DNA from: an uncultured Bacteroidaceae bacterium
GTDB lineage: Bacteria; Bacteroidota; Bacteroidia; Bacteroidales; Bacteroidaceae
Assembly: GCA_905234605.1 (NCBI GenBank)
Contig: CAJOIE010000001.1
Span: 1 to 64,000, forward strand
Direction of reading: 5' to 3'
Length of the DNA stretch: 64,000 nucleotides
Below are positions 15,940 to 27,085 of this stretch, in pieces; position 1 is the stretch's first letter, and each line of letters opens with the position of its first letter. The position numbers and the translations under genes were made by a program. A model generated the notes under the pieces. That model ran no database searches. It saw nothing but the letters and a program-made list of their open reading frames with translations, and had not been told where the DNA came from.

Positions 15940-16818
15940 TCAGTGCGTGAGCACCTCCACGCCGTGGTCTGTCATGACAAAAGTGTGCTCCCACTGGGCA
16001 CTGGGCTGCTCGTCTTCGGTGACGACGGTCCACCCGTCGTCGGCATCGCAGAACACGCGCCAGGTGCCTACGTTGATCATGGGCTCTATCGTGAACACCA
16101 TGCCCGGCACGAGCAGCATGCCCGTGCCGCGATGTCCGTAGTGGTCCACATCAGGCTCTTCGTGGAACTGCAGACCCACGCCGTGCCCAGCGAGGTCGCG
16201 CACCACGGAGAAGCCGTTCTTGTGGGCATGTTTCTGTATGGCGTTGCCTATGTCGCCCACATACACGTAGGGCCTGGAGCACACCTCCTGCCCTATCTTG
16301 AGGCACTCCCATGCCACGTCGACCAGCTTCTGGCGGCGGGCGTCCGTGCGCCCACCTACGACATACATGCGCGAGGCATCGGCATAGTAGCCGTTGAGGA
16401 TGGTCGTGCAGTCCACATTGATGATGTCGCCGTCCTCCAGCACGTCCCATTCACTGGGTATGCCGTGGCACACCACCTCGTTGATGCTCGTGCAGCAGCT
16501 CTTGGGGAAACCTTCGAAACCGAGGCAAGCGGGCACGGCGCCATGGCTCACGGTGTAGTCGTACACCAACTGGTCTATCTCCAGTGTGCTCATGCCCGCA
16601 TGTATCTTCTCGCCCACGAGGTCGAGGATGGCCGTGTTGATGACGCCGGCCCGACGTATGCCCTCTATCTGCTCGGGGGTCTTGATAAGGTCGCGTGTGG
16701 GCACGGTCTTGCCGCGCTCCTGCTCCGCCAGTATGCGGCGGTCCATGTCGGTGAGCTGACCGTCGGGCGGCAGGGTCCACACATTCTTCTTGCGTTTCAT
16801 TGTCGTTGTCTTAGTCAT
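15940..16818 (-). CDS. map: Methionine aminopeptidase, type I
   Basis: Methionine aminopeptidase, 292 residues from the ATG at 16818, which overlaps the previous stop as TAATG. Metal ligands are visible: the two aspartates in VDCTTILNGYYADAS, the histidine in GHGVG, and the glutamates in TIEPM and WEHT. An N-terminal extension of about 60 residues precedes the catalytic core, the longer form common in Bacteroidota. It removes the initiator methionine from new proteins. A second possible start is the ATG at 16800. Confidence 0.94.
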   Translation of the reverse strand: MTKTTTMKRKKNVWTLPPDGQLTDMDRRILAEQERGKTVPTRDLIKTPEQIEGIRRAGVINTAILDLVGEKIHAGMSTLEIDQLVYDYTVSHGAVPACLGFEGFPKSCCTSINEVVCHGIPSEWDVLEDGDIINVDCTTILNGYYADASRMYVVGGRTDARRQKLVDVAWECLKIGQEVCSRPYVYVGDIGNAIQKHAHKNGFSVVRDLAGHGVGLQFHEEPDVDHYGHRGTGMLLVPGMVFTIEPMINVGTWRVFCDADDGWTVVTEDEQPSAQWEHTFVMTDHGVEVLTH

Positions 16819-18251
16819 TAGCCAGCCGCAGTGCCGGCAGGCACAAGCCAGCCGGTAAGCCATAGGCACACAGCCACGAGACAGGCATTCACAAGCAGCA
16901 GCTCATAGCCGAAGCTGTAGCCCCACAGGCTGCTGCTCACACGGGTCAAGGCGTAGCAGGCGGCGGGCACAAAGATACATATAATATATAGCAACCATGC
17001 ACGCGGCACCCTGCCTTTCGACAGCGCGGCGTATGCAAAGAGTCCGAGCAGAGGGCCGTAGGTGTAGGAAGCCAGGGTGTAGACAGCATCGATGACACTC
17101 TGCCCGCTCAGGCGGTCGAAGAGCAGGATGAACAGCCACATGGCCACGCACATCGCGGCATGCACACGGCGGCGCAACGCCTCGTCGGCAGGGCGTCGCA
17201 CGAGGTCTACGCAGAAGGAGGTGGTCAGAGCCGTGAGCGCACTGTCGGCCGAGGAGAAAGCCGCAGCGGCGACACCCAGGGCAAACACGTATGGCACCAT
17301 GTCACCCAGCTCGCCGGAGCCCACGAGTGCCGGCAGCATGGCATCGCCCTTGGCGGGCAGCACGATGCCTTCACGCGCTGCCATAGTGTAGAGGAGCACG
17401 CCCGCCGAGAGGAAGAGCAGGTTGACGGGCAGGTAGAGCAAGCCGTTGACCACCATGTTCGTCTGCGACTGACGCAGCGTGCGGCACGTGAGGTTCTTCT
17501 GCATCATGTCCTGGTCGAGGCCGGTCATCACCACGACGATGAATGCACCGCTGACGAATTGTTTCCACAGGTAGTTGCGCGCCGAGGGGTCGGAGGTCTG
17601 CCAGAGACGGCTCATGGGGCTCTCCGCCACCTGCCGCACGGCATCGCCCACGCTCCAGCCCTCACGTTGCAGCACGGCAGCTACAATGAGCACTACCGAC
17701 AGCAACATCACCAGCGTCTGCAAGCAATCTGTCCAGACGATGGCACCTATGCCGCCGCGGCGGGTGTAGAGCCACACCATCAGGAGCAGCATGGCCGCCG
17801 TCGCTGCCATCGGGAGTCTGAAGCCGGCACCAGCCATGCCCTGGAGTATCACGCACACCAGGAACAGGCGCACCGATGCACCTGCGAACTTGCTCACGAG
17901 GAAGACTGCGGCTCCGGCCCTGCAGGCATCGCTGCCGAGACGCACGCCGAGGTATGTGTATATCGAGGTGAGGTCGAGCCTGTAGTATACAGGCAGGAGC
18001 ACGAAGGCCACCATGAGGTAGCCCGGCACAAAGCCAAGACACATCTGCATGTATGTCATGCCCTGCGTTGCCACCATGCCTGGCACGCTCACGAAGGTGA
18101 CACCGCTGAGCGACGCTCCCAGCATGCCGAATGCCACCGCCCACCAGGGTGAACGGCGGTTGCCGCGGTAGAAGGTAGCATTATTGGCATGCCCTGTAGC
18201 GTGGCGGGACAGTGCCATAAGCAGGAGGAAGTATGCTATCAGGACTATCAC
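16818..18251 (-). CDS. Sodium:solute symporter family transporter
   Basis: A 477-residue inner-membrane transporter of the sodium:solute symporter (SSS) family with about 13 hydrophobic segments. Family marks include GASLSGVTFVSVPGM near residue 45 and AAAAFSSADSALTALTTSF near residue 340, which holds the Na-site serines. The solute cannot be told from the sequence. It starts 16 bp after the acidic protein gene and is coupled to map. Confidence 0.9.
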   Translation of the reverse strand: MIVLIAYFLLLMALSRHATGHANNATFYRGNRRSPWWAVAFGMLGASLSGVTFVSVPGMVATQGMTYMQMCLGFVPGYLMVAFVLLPVYYRLDLTSIYTYLGVRLGSDACRAGAAVFLVSKFAGASVRLFLVCVILQGMAGAGFRLPMAATAAMLLLMVWLYTRRGGIGAIVWTDCLQTLVMLLSVVLIVAAVLQREGWSVGDAVRQVAESPMSRLWQTSDPSARNYLWKQFVSGAFIVVVMTGLDQDMMQKNLTCRTLRQSQTNMVVNGLLYLPVNLLFLSAGVLLYTMAAREGIVLPAKGDAMLPALVGSGELGDMVPYVFALGVAAAAFSSADSALTALTTSFCVDLVRRPADEALRRRVHAAMCVAMWLFILLFDRLSGQSVIDAVYTLASYTYGPLLGLFAYAALSKGRVPRAWLLYIICIFVPAACYALTRVSSSLWGYSFGYELLLVNACLVAVCLWLTGWLVPAGTAAG

Positions 18252-18267
18252 TGCCTGCGCTCTTCAG

Positions 18268-19077
18268 CTATTCCTCAAGCACGGAGAGGCCGGATGTCTC
18301 GTCGTCGTCATCGTCCTTGACCTCGGCCTCGGGGGCGTATGACGAGTAGAATGTGTCGTCCTCCGCCGGCTGGACTTCCTCATCCTCGTCCTCGGTCTCG
18401 GCCTCGGTGGTCACTTCCTCGACGTCCTCATCATCGTCAGAGGGATGGCGGCGATTGCCTTCCTCATCATATTCCTGGTCGGTGATGGAGCGCAGCTTGA
18501 CGGCAGGTGCACGCTTCTTGGCGAAGATGGCCTCTATCCAGGTGCCTTTAGGCACTTCGAGGACATCATAGCCGTCGGCTATCTTCTTGTCGCGCGTACC
18601 ACCCTGCATGTGCAGGCGTGAGGCTGGCAGCGTGGTGGTGGAGATGTCGAAACCGCTCTCAATGATGTCCCTGACGGACAGGGGGATGCTCTCCCACCCT
18701 CCGCCGAAGTTGCGGTCGATGAGTTCCAGCACCGTGGGTGCGGACACGTGCTTGATGTTCTCATAGCTGAGGTCGCTCAGGCGTGTGATGGCACGGTGGC
18801 GTATGGCCACAAGACCCTTGCGCGAGTCGGTCCGTGCGAAGGTGGCCCATGTGCCGTCGCAGTATTTAGCTTCCTCACGTTCATCCTCGGGGTTGAAGTG
18901 CACCACCTCGAAGGCCAGGCGGATGACGTTGAGAAGTTTCTCCTCGTGGGGCGGGAAGTCCTCGTCCTCGCGCTCCTGCTCCCACAGGGTCACTATCTGG
19001 CTGTCGGTGACGTCCCAGATGTTGTTGCTGTTGAGGTCGAGTATCGACTCCACAGCCGGTTGCTGTGTCTTTGACAT
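18268..19077 (-). CDS. Acidic protein of unknown function
   Basis: I do not recognise this 269-residue protein. Residues 1-195 look folded, with LDLNSNNIWDVTDSQIV near the start, a helix with RHRAITRLSDLSYENI, and RNFGGGWESIP. Residues from about 200 on are very acidic (runs of Asp and Glu) and are probably disordered. There is no signal peptide or membrane helix. A well-formed promoter lies 29 bp upstream, making it the first gene of a unit with the symporter, map and perhaps tsaD. Confidence 0.8.
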   Translation of the reverse strand: MSKTQQPAVESILDLNSNNIWDVTDSQIVTLWEQEREDEDFPPHEEKLLNVIRLAFEVVHFNPEDEREEAKYCDGTWATFARTDSRKGLVAIRHRAITRLSDLSYENIKHVSAPTVLELIDRNFGGGWESIPLSVRDIIESGFDISTTTLPASRLHMQGGTRDKKIADGYDVLEVPKGTWIEAIFAKKRAPAVKLRSITDQEYDEEGNRRHPSDDDEDVEEVTTEAETEDEDEEVQPAEDDTFYSSYAPEAEVKDDDDDETSGLSVLEE

Positions 19078-19105
19078 ATTGTGTGTGCTGAAAGGAAAGG
19101 GTGGG

Positions 19106-19137
19106 CAAAGATAGCGCGAAAGGTGCAGACTGCCAAC
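19106..19137 (-). promoter_or_regulatory. Promoter of the 18268-19077 gene
   Basis: On the minus strand GTTG (19137-19134), 20 bp, then TATCTTTG (19113-19106). It is the same arrangement as the rpmB promoter. Confidence 0.65.
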
Positions 19138-19152
19138 TTTTGGCCTCCTTTG

Positions 19153-21189
19153 CTACGCAGAAGCGTCGCCCATCTCCGCCATGAGGGTGAGCATCTGGTC
19201 GCGCAGCTGTGCGGCGGTGATGAAGTCGAGGCTTGCCGCGGCTTCCTGCATCTGCTTGCGGAGCTGTGCCACGAGGGTCTTCCTGTCGGCGGCAGTGCCA
19301 TAGTGTGGATGTTCCTCGGCGGCCACGGGCAGCACGGGTTCCTGGCGGCGTGGCGCAGCGGTCACGGCCACGGGGTGCTCGTCGCGCTGCTGCCGTGGCA
19401 GTGGTGTGGCCGCTGCTGCGCGGCGTATCTGTGTCGGCGTGATGCCGTGCTCGGCATTGTAGCGCAGCTGCTTCTCACGCCGGCGGTTGGTCTCGTCGAT
19501 GGTCTTCTGCATGGACATGGTGATGCGGTCGGCATACATGATGGCCTTGCCGTTGACGTTGCGTGCGGCGCGCCCTATGGTCTGCGTGAGCGAGCGGTGG
19601 TTGCGCAGGAAGCCCTCCTTGTCGGCGTCGAGGATGGCCACGAGCGACACTTCGGGCAGGTCGAGGCCTTCGCGCAGGAGGTTGACACCCACGAGCACAT
19701 CGAAGACTCCCGAGCGCAGGTCCTCCAGTATCTGCACCCGCTCGAGCGTGTCGACGTCGCTGTGTATGTAGCGTGTCGCCACGCCGGCATCCATGAGGTA
19801 GTCGGTGAGTTCCTCGGCCATGCGCTTGGTGAGTGTGGTGACGAGTGTGCGCTCACTGGCCTCGATGCGCCGCTGTATCTCCTCCATGAGGTCGTCCACC
19901 TGGTTGGTGGTGGGGCGCACTTCCACCACGGGGTCGAGCAGCCCCGTGGGGCGTATCACCTGCTCCACCACCACGCCCTCGCTCTGGCGGAGCTCATAGT
20001 CGGCCGGCGTGGCCGAGACGTAGATGACCTGGTGGGTGAGCTGCTCGAACTCGTCGAAGCGCAGTGGGCGGTTGTCCATGGCCGCCGGCAGACGGAAGCC
20101 ATACTCCACGAGGTTCACCTTGCGGGCACGGTCGCCGCCGTACATGGCAGCCACCTGTGGCACGCTGACGTGGCTCTCGTCGATGACGAGCAGGTAGTCC
20201 TCGGGGAAGAAGTCGAGCAGGCAGTAGGGCCGTGTGCCCGCACGCCGGCCGTCGAAGTAGCGGCTGTAGTTCTCGATGCCCGAGCAGTGGCCCAGCTCGC
20301 GCAGCATCTCCATGTCGTAGGTCACGCGCTCGTGCAGCCGCTTGGCCTCGAGTGTCTTGCCTTCGGCCTCGAAGCGGGCCACCTGCTCGGCCAGGTCGTC
20401 CTCTATCTGGTGTATGGCCGTGAGAGTCTGCTCTTTGGTGGTCATGAAGAGGTTGGCAGGGTAGATCTTGTAGTCGCCGAAAGTGGCCATGCGGCGACCT
20501 GTCAGCGGGTCTATCTCCTCTATGCTGTCGATCTCCTCGTCCCAGAACACTATGCGCAGGGCATTGTCGGAGTAGGCCAGTGCCACGTCGACGGTATCGC
20601 CCTTCACACGGTAGTCGCCGCGTGAGAAGCTGACATCGTTGCGTGTGTAGAGCGAGTCGTTGAGCCTCCGGAGCAACACGTTGCGGCTCAGTGTCTGACC
20701 TTTGCGCAGCTCTATCACATTCTCATAGAAGGCCCCCGGATTGCCCATGCCGTAGATGCACGACACGGAACTCACCACAATGACATCCCTGCGCCCCGAG
20801 AGCAACGCCGACGTGGCGGCCAGCCGCAGCTTGTCTATCTCGTCGTTGATGGCCAGGTCCTTCTCGATATACGTGTCGGTGCTGGGTATGTAGGCTTCGG
20901 GCTGATAGTAGTCGTAGTAGCTCACGTAGTACTCCACGGCATTGTCGGGGAAGAAACTCTTCATCTCCCCGTAGAGCTGCGCCGCAAGGGTCTTGTTGTG
21001 CGAGAGGATGAGCGTAGGCTTGTTGGCAGCAGCTATGACGTTGGCGATGGTGAACGTCTTGCCAGAGCCTGTCACCCCGAGCAGAGTCTGCGCCCGCACA
21101 CCCTCGGCAACGCCCTCGCTGAGCTGCGCTATAGCCTCTGGCTGGTCGCCTGTAGGCGAGTAGTTCGAAACAAGGTGGAAGTCTGACAT
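19153..21189 (-). CDS. uvrB: Excinuclease ABC subunit B
   Basis: UvrB, 678 residues, the damage-verifying helicase-like subunit of nucleotide excision repair. Walker A (GVTGSGKTFTIA) is near 40-50; the beta-hairpin YYDYYQPEAYIPSTDTYIEK follows; DESHVSVPQ is motif II; and a C-terminal UVR domain (QLRKQMQEAAASLDFITAAQ) binds UvrC. The start MSDFHLVSNYSPTGDQ fits the family; the frame is open for 59 codons upstream, but that part runs through the promoter and repeat array C. A promoter-like element lies only a few bases before the ATG. Confidence 0.97.
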   Translation of the reverse strand: MSDFHLVSNYSPTGDQPEAIAQLSEGVAEGVRAQTLLGVTGSGKTFTIANVIAAANKPTLILSHNKTLAAQLYGEMKSFFPDNAVEYYVSYYDYYQPEAYIPSTDTYIEKDLAINDEIDKLRLAATSALLSGRRDVIVVSSVSCIYGMGNPGAFYENVIELRKGQTLSRNVLLRRLNDSLYTRNDVSFSRGDYRVKGDTVDVALAYSDNALRIVFWDEEIDSIEEIDPLTGRRMATFGDYKIYPANLFMTTKEQTLTAIHQIEDDLAEQVARFEAEGKTLEAKRLHERVTYDMEMLRELGHCSGIENYSRYFDGRRAGTRPYCLLDFFPEDYLLVIDESHVSVPQVAAMYGGDRARKVNLVEYGFRLPAAMDNRPLRFDEFEQLTHQVIYVSATPADYELRQSEGVVVEQVIRPTGLLDPVVEVRPTTNQVDDLMEEIQRRIEASERTLVTTLTKRMAEELTDYLMDAGVATRYIHSDVDTLERVQILEDLRSGVFDVLVGVNLLREGLDLPEVSLVAILDADKEGFLRNHRSLTQTIGRAARNVNGKAIMYADRITMSMQKTIDETNRRREKQLRYNAEHGITPTQIRRAAAATPLPRQQRDEHPVAVTAAPRRQEPVLPVAAEEHPHYGTAADRKTLVAQLRKQMQEAAASLDFITAAQLRDQMLTLMAEMGDASA

Positions 21190-21197
21190 ATCGGCCG

Positions 21198-21229
21198 CAA
21201 AGGTCACACAAAAGCACCTAAACGCCAAA
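21198..21229 (-). promoter_or_regulatory. Possible uvrB promoter
   Basis: On the minus strand TTTG (21229-21226), 20 bp, then GACCTTTG (21205-21198), a TAnnTTTG with GA for TA. If used, the uvrB mRNA would have a leader of only about 4 nt. Confidence 0.4.
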
Positions 21230-21254
21230 GGTTGCGCCATCTTTGCGCCATGCT

Positions 21255-21365
21255 CCATGCAGCATGGCCGCCGACACCATGCAGGGTGTGCGCGCCAGAC
21301 CATGCAGGGTGGGCGCCCGCACCATGCAGGGAGACGGCCCGCACCATGCAGGGTGCCGGCCTGCA
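21255..21365 (+). repeat. 22/23-bp period TGCAGGG array (array C)
   Basis: Five TGCA anchors at 21258, 21280, 21303, 21325 and 21347 (spacing 22, 23, 22, 22); four of them sit in ACCATGCAGGG. The array fills the region between the divergent uvrB and bamD promoters, so unlike the others it does not follow a stop codon. The remaining DNA of 21190-21492 holds the two promoters and no gene. Confidence 0.8.
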
Positions 21366-21441
21366 CGCCAGGCTCCGGACAAGCCCCTGCGGCAAGAGGC
21401 AGCCCGCCAGTGTGAAAAGAGGTGAAAAGGACAAAGCAAAT

Positions 21442-21472
21442 TTTGCAGCCTCACGCTAAAGCGATAACTTTG
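21442..21472 (+). promoter_or_regulatory. bamD promoter
   Basis: TTTG at 21442-21445, 19 bp, then TAACTTTG at 21465-21472, followed by the bamD ATG 20 bp later. Both halves match the Bacteroidota consensus. Confidence 0.7.
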
Positions 21473-21492
21473 CAGCCGTTTATAGTAGCATT

Positions 21493-22341
21493 ATGACAAA
21501 CACTAAATGGTTGCTCATCACCGCCGGTGCCATCATGCTCGCCAGCTGTGCCGAATACAACACAGCCCTCAAGTATGGCGACGTGGAATATAAGTATGAG
21601 GTAGCCAAGACATGCTACATGCAAGGGCACTACACCCGCTCGCTCGAGCTCTTCAACCAGCTGCTCACAGCCACCAAGGGCACCGGCTATGCCGACGAGT
21701 GCCTCTACCTCACCGCCATGAGTGCCTACCGGCAGGGCGACATGGAAACGGCAGCCGCCACATTCCGCAGGTACTACCAGACCTACCCGCGGGGCATCTA
21801 TGCCGAGGTGTCACGCTTCAACACCGGCAAGGCACTCTACAAGAGCACACCCGACCCGCGCCTCGACCAGACACAGACCGTGCAGGCCATCAACGAGCTG
21901 CAGGCATTCCTCGAGATGTACCCCGGCTCACAGGAACGCGAGCAGGCCTCCGACATGCTCGACGACCTCAACGACAAGCTCATCGAGAAGGAGCAGCGCA
22001 CGGCACAGCTATACTACGACCTGGGAGCCTACATGGGCAACGCCATCTCGGGCGGTTCCAACTATGAGGCATGCATCGTCACCGCAGAGAATGCCCTGCG
22101 CGAATACCCCTATGCACGCCCCGCACGCCGCGAGACATTCCTCATGCTCATACTACGCTCACGCTACCACCTGGCACGCCAGAGCGTGGAGGCAAAGCGC
22201 GTGGAGCGCTTCCGCCAGGCCATCGACGACTACTACGGCTTCGCCAACGAGTTCCCCGAGTCGGCACTCATGCGCGAGGCACAGACATACTTCAACAAGA
22301 GCCAGCGCGCGCTGCAAGGACTGCCCGTTGACGAAGACTGA
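21493..22341 (+). CDS. bamD: Outer membrane assembly lipoprotein BamD
   Basis: BamD-like lipoprotein, 282 residues. The signal peptide ends in the lipobox LASC (cysteine about residue 19). TPR-like helices follow (GHYTRSLELFNQLL, GDMETAAATFRRYYQTYP), with FPESALMREAQTYFNKSQ near the end. BamD works with BamA in inserting beta-barrel proteins into the outer membrane. It opens a plus-strand unit with rpoZ and the DUF4293 gene, a conserved Bacteroidota arrangement. Confidence 0.93.
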   Translation: MTNTKWLLITAGAIMLASCAEYNTALKYGDVEYKYEVAKTCYMQGHYTRSLELFNQLLTATKGTGYADECLYLTAMSAYRQGDMETAAATFRRYYQTYPRGIYAEVSRFNTGKALYKSTPDPRLDQTQTVQAINELQAFLEMYPGSQEREQASDMLDDLNDKLIEKEQRTAQLYYDLGAYMGNAISGGSNYEACIVTAENALREYPYARPARRETFLMLILRSRYHLARQSVEAKRVERFRQAIDDYYGFANEFPESALMREAQTYFNKSQRALQGLPVDED

Positions 22342-22397
22342 CAACCGCCGGCACCGCACCAGCCCACACCAAGCAACAACATAACCCATCAACCATA

Positions 22398-22736
22398 ATG
22401 GACTACAAGAAGACCACCGCACCCAACAACACCGTCACACAGAACATCATGGAGCTCTGCGAGGAGACAGGCAACATCTATGAGAGCGTGAGCATCATAG
22501 CCAAGCGTGCCAACCAAATCAGCACCGACCTCAAGACCGAGCTCTCCAAGAAGCTGCAGGAGTTCGCCTCCACCACCGACAACCTCGACGAAATCTTCGA
22601 GAACCGCGAGCAGATAGAGATAAGCCGCTTCTACGAGAAGCTGCCCAAGCCCACGCTCATTGCCACACAGGAATTCCGCGACGGACAGGTGTACTACCGC
22701 AACCCCGCCAAGGAAAGCGAAGAGCAGGAACTATGA
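22398..22736 (+). CDS. rpoZ: RNA polymerase omega subunit (RpoZ-like)
   Basis: A 112-residue protein matching the Bacteroidota omega/Rpb6-like subunit: TGNIYESVSIIAKRANQIS near the start, KTELSKKLQEFA, and FYEKLPKPTLIATQEF towards the end. Omega helps fold the beta' subunit. It overlaps the next gene by four bases (ATGA), so the two are coupled. Confidence 0.88.
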   Translation: MDYKKTTAPNNTVTQNIMELCEETGNIYESVSIIAKRANQISTDLKTELSKKLQEFASTTDNLDEIFENREQIEISRFYEKLPKPTLIATQEFRDGQVYYRNPAKESEEQEL

Positions 22737-23251
22737 TCCAGCGAATACAGACACTCTACCTGCTGCTCGCAGCCATAGCCCTCATCGCCTGCCTCTGCCT
22801 GCCCATAGGTCTGTACGTCAGCGCTGAGGGCGATGTCGTAGCAACACTCTACAACCTCTGGGCACACATACCCCCGCAGATGGGCGACGCCCTGCACGGC
22901 AACCCCGACGCACCCCTCCTGGCCGCCGATGCCGAGGGCTCACACATCTTCACGCCGTGGGCACTGATGGCACTCCTCATACTCACCGCAATGGGCCAGC
23001 TGTTCGCCATCTTCATCTATAAAGCCCGCCTCATGCAGAGCCGCCTGGCCATGCTCACAGCCCTGCTCCTCATAGGCTGGTATGCCGTCTATGCACTCAT
23101 GGGCACCATGCTGGCAGCACGCTTCGAGGCAGCCTTCCGGCCCACCGTGGCCGCCGCACTGCCAGCCATATCGGCCATACTGGCATACCTCGCCTTCCGC
23201 GCCATACTCAAGGACGAGGCACTGGTGCGCTCACTCGACCGCCTGCGCTGA
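22733..23251 (+). CDS. DUF4293 membrane protein
   Basis: A 172-residue protein with four membrane helices (start MIQRIQTLYLLLAAIAL). It fits DUF4293, an uncharacterised family found next to rpoZ in Bacteroidota. Function unknown. It is coupled to rpoZ by an ATGA overlap. Confidence 0.88.
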   Translation: MIQRIQTLYLLLAAIALIACLCLPIGLYVSAEGDVVATLYNLWAHIPPQMGDALHGNPDAPLLAADAEGSHIFTPWALMALLILTAMGQLFAIFIYKARLMQSRLAMLTALLLIGWYAVYALMGTMLAARFEAAFRPTVAAALPAISAILAYLAFRAILKDEALVRSLDRLR

Positions 23252-23298
23252 GCCGACACACCCCTACCCCATCACCACCACCCACACAGCACCGCCAC

Positions 23299-24444
23299 AT
23301 GAAGCACCTGCGCCTGCTAATACTGACACTCACTGCCGTCATCGCCGCCACAGCAAACGCCCAGCGCCACCCTGGCAGCGACACAGTGCGCTTAGGCATC
23401 GTGCTGCCGCTCAAAGAACCTACGCCGCGCGGTGCCAAGATGGTGGAATTCTATCAAGGCATGCTTATGGCCGCCGACAGCCTCAAGCACGAAGGCCTGA
23501 ACATTGACATCAAGGCACTGCACTCCGGCACCTCGGCCAACGACATCGACCACCTGCTCGATGCCAACAGCCTGGCCGACAGGGACATCGTGTTCGGCTC
23601 GCTCGATGCCGCACAGCTCACGGCACTGGCCGACTACTGCGACATACACGGCGTGCGCCTCGTGGTGCCCTTCACACCACAGGCAGCCCCTGCCCGCTAC
23701 ACACCCCTCTACTACCTCTGCACAGCACCACACGACGTGCAGCAGCGTCAGGCCGTGTGGTTCCTCACCGAGCAGTTTGCCGACTGCAACATCGTCACCG
23801 TGGAGTGCAACGACAACAACACCGACGGCAAGGCACTCACCAGCCTGCTGCGCGACGAGATGGCAGCAAAAGGCATACACGTCAGGAACGTCAACATAGA
23901 CGGCGACGACCTTGCTATGGCACAAGCCCTCAACCACCAGAAGCGCAACATCATCGTGCTCAACTCACCGGCACTGAAGGCTCTCACACAGCTGCTGCCC
24001 CGCCTCAAGGCATACCGCCAGACATACCCCGACGTGCAGCTCACACTCTTCGGCTACCCCGACTGGCAGACCTACACGGGCCAGTTCCTCACCGACTTCT
24101 ACGAGCTCGACACCTACGTCTACACCACCTTCTACCGCAACCCGCTGCAGCCACGCAGCGAACACTTCGACAAGGAGTTCCTGACATGGTTCCACACACC
24201 CATGGCAGCCACCTTCCCACGCTACGCCATGATGGGCTTCGACCTCGCATACTTCTTCCTGCGCGGCTACGCCATCTACGGCAACCAGCTCGAGGCCCAC
24301 ATCCACGACGTGCCGGCACGCCCGTACCAGCACCCCCTCTACTTTGTGCAGCAAGGCGACGGAGCAGGCTATGTCAATGAGTTCGTACAGCTCATACACT
24401 ACACCCCCTACCAGTCGATAGAACTGCTCACACGCAACCGCTGA
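23299..24444 (+). CDS. Periplasmic binding protein-like protein
   Basis: A secreted 381-residue protein with a signal peptide ending ATANAQ. The fold looks like a type I periplasmic binding protein (as in amino-acid ABC transporters): VRLGIVLPLKEPT, EFYQGMLMAADSL, NDIDHLLDANSLADRDIVFG and QTLFGYPDWQTY-like strands. No transporter genes are near, so it may sense or bind something at the envelope instead. Similar Bacteroidota proteins often carry a LysM domain; I see none here. Confidence 0.72.
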   Translation: MKHLRLLILTLTAVIAATANAQRHPGSDTVRLGIVLPLKEPTPRGAKMVEFYQGMLMAADSLKHEGLNIDIKALHSGTSANDIDHLLDANSLADRDIVFGSLDAAQLTALADYCDIHGVRLVVPFTPQAAPARYTPLYYLCTAPHDVQQRQAVWFLTEQFADCNIVTVECNDNNTDGKALTSLLRDEMAAKGIHVRNVNIDGDDLAMAQALNHQKRNIIVLNSPALKALTQLLPRLKAYRQTYPDVQLTLFGYPDWQTYTGQFLTDFYELDTYVYTTFYRNPLQPRSEHFDKEFLTWFHTPMAATFPRYAMMGFDLAYFFLRGYAIYGNQLEAHIHDVPARPYQHPLYFVQQGDGAGYVNEFVQLIHYTPYQSIELLTRNR

Positions 24445-24469
24445 TGCCGTGCCACACCTCAGAGACCAG

Positions 24470-25156
24470 ATGAAGAGAGCACAGCTCCTGCTGCTACTGC
24501 TCACGGCAGCCTGCACACACATGCAGGCACAGGTGGGCGAGGCACGCCACACACTGGCCGTGGGCATCAACGGAGGCTACATGCTCAACCGCGTGTCATT
24601 CGACCCCACCATCAAACAGGCTTTCAAGGGAGGAGCCACCTTCGGCATCACCGCGCGCTACACATCGGAGAAATACCTCACAGCCATCTGCGCCCTGCAG
24701 GCCGAGCTCGTGTATGCCAACCTCGGATGGTGCGAAGACATAGAAACCAGCACCGACACCTACTCGCGCGACGTGCACTACCTGCAGTTGCCACTGCTGA
24801 CACGCCTCGGCTGGGGACGCGAGCAGCACGGCGCACAGTTCTACCTGCTGCTCGGCCCGCAGATAGGCTGCTACATAGGCGAGAGCGAGCACCGCTCCAC
24901 GCCATGGGACGGACAGCCGCGCCCAAACAACGTCACGGCCCAGTACGACCTCAAGGTGCAACACACTCTCGAGTATGGCCTCACCGGCGGCATGGGCCTC
25001 GAGGTGTCCACACGAGCAGGCCATTTCCTCATCGAAGGACGCTACTACTACGGCCTCTCCGACATGTTCGACAACGGCAAGAAGGATCCCTTCGGCCGCT
25101 CAGCATCCGGCACCATCATCGCCAAGGCCACCTATCTCATCGACATCACCAAATGA
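24470..25156 (+). CDS. PorT-like outer membrane beta-barrel protein
   Basis: An outer membrane beta-barrel protein, 228 residues from the ATG at 24470, which starts a signal peptide ending HMQAQ; an in-frame ATG at 24449 would add seven residues. Alternating strands such as HTLAVGINGGYML and HFLIEGRYYYGL fit the beta-barrel family that includes PorT of the type IX secretion system. Its size is close to PorT. Whether it is true PorT cannot be decided here; a sorting tail on the lyase at 39.2-42.9 kb would be consistent with type IX secretion. Confidence 0.75.
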   Translation: MKRAQLLLLLLTAACTHMQAQVGEARHTLAVGINGGYMLNRVSFDPTIKQAFKGGATFGITARYTSEKYLTAICALQAELVYANLGWCEDIETSTDTYSRDVHYLQLPLLTRLGWGREQHGAQFYLLLGPQIGCYIGESEHRSTPWDGQPRPNNVTAQYDLKVQHTLEYGLTGGMGLEVSTRAGHFLIEGRYYYGLSDMFDNGKKDPFGRSASGTIIAKATYLIDITK

Positions 25157-25318
25157 AGGCATGACCACCAGCACCTGCATGACACACGACCGGCGCATGC
25201 CATAATAGATATATGTACACGCGCGTGCGGCACAAAGCACGCCCATACACGCAAGCAACCACGTGCACCGCACAGACTCACCACCTTGTAAACATCAACA
25301 TAAAACCCTCAAACTGAT

Positions 25319-27081
<1,763 letters not shown>

Positions 27082-27085
<4 letters not shown>

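Noticed and set aside
21255-21365. The 22-bp arrays as a CRISPR
   Set aside because: Only 7-13 bases are conserved per unit, the spacing is too short for repeat plus spacer, and there are no cas genes.
21190-21366. Extended N terminus for UvrB
   Set aside because: The frame is open, but the extra part is Cys/Trp/Pro-rich, covers the repeat array and the promoter, and does not belong to UvrB.
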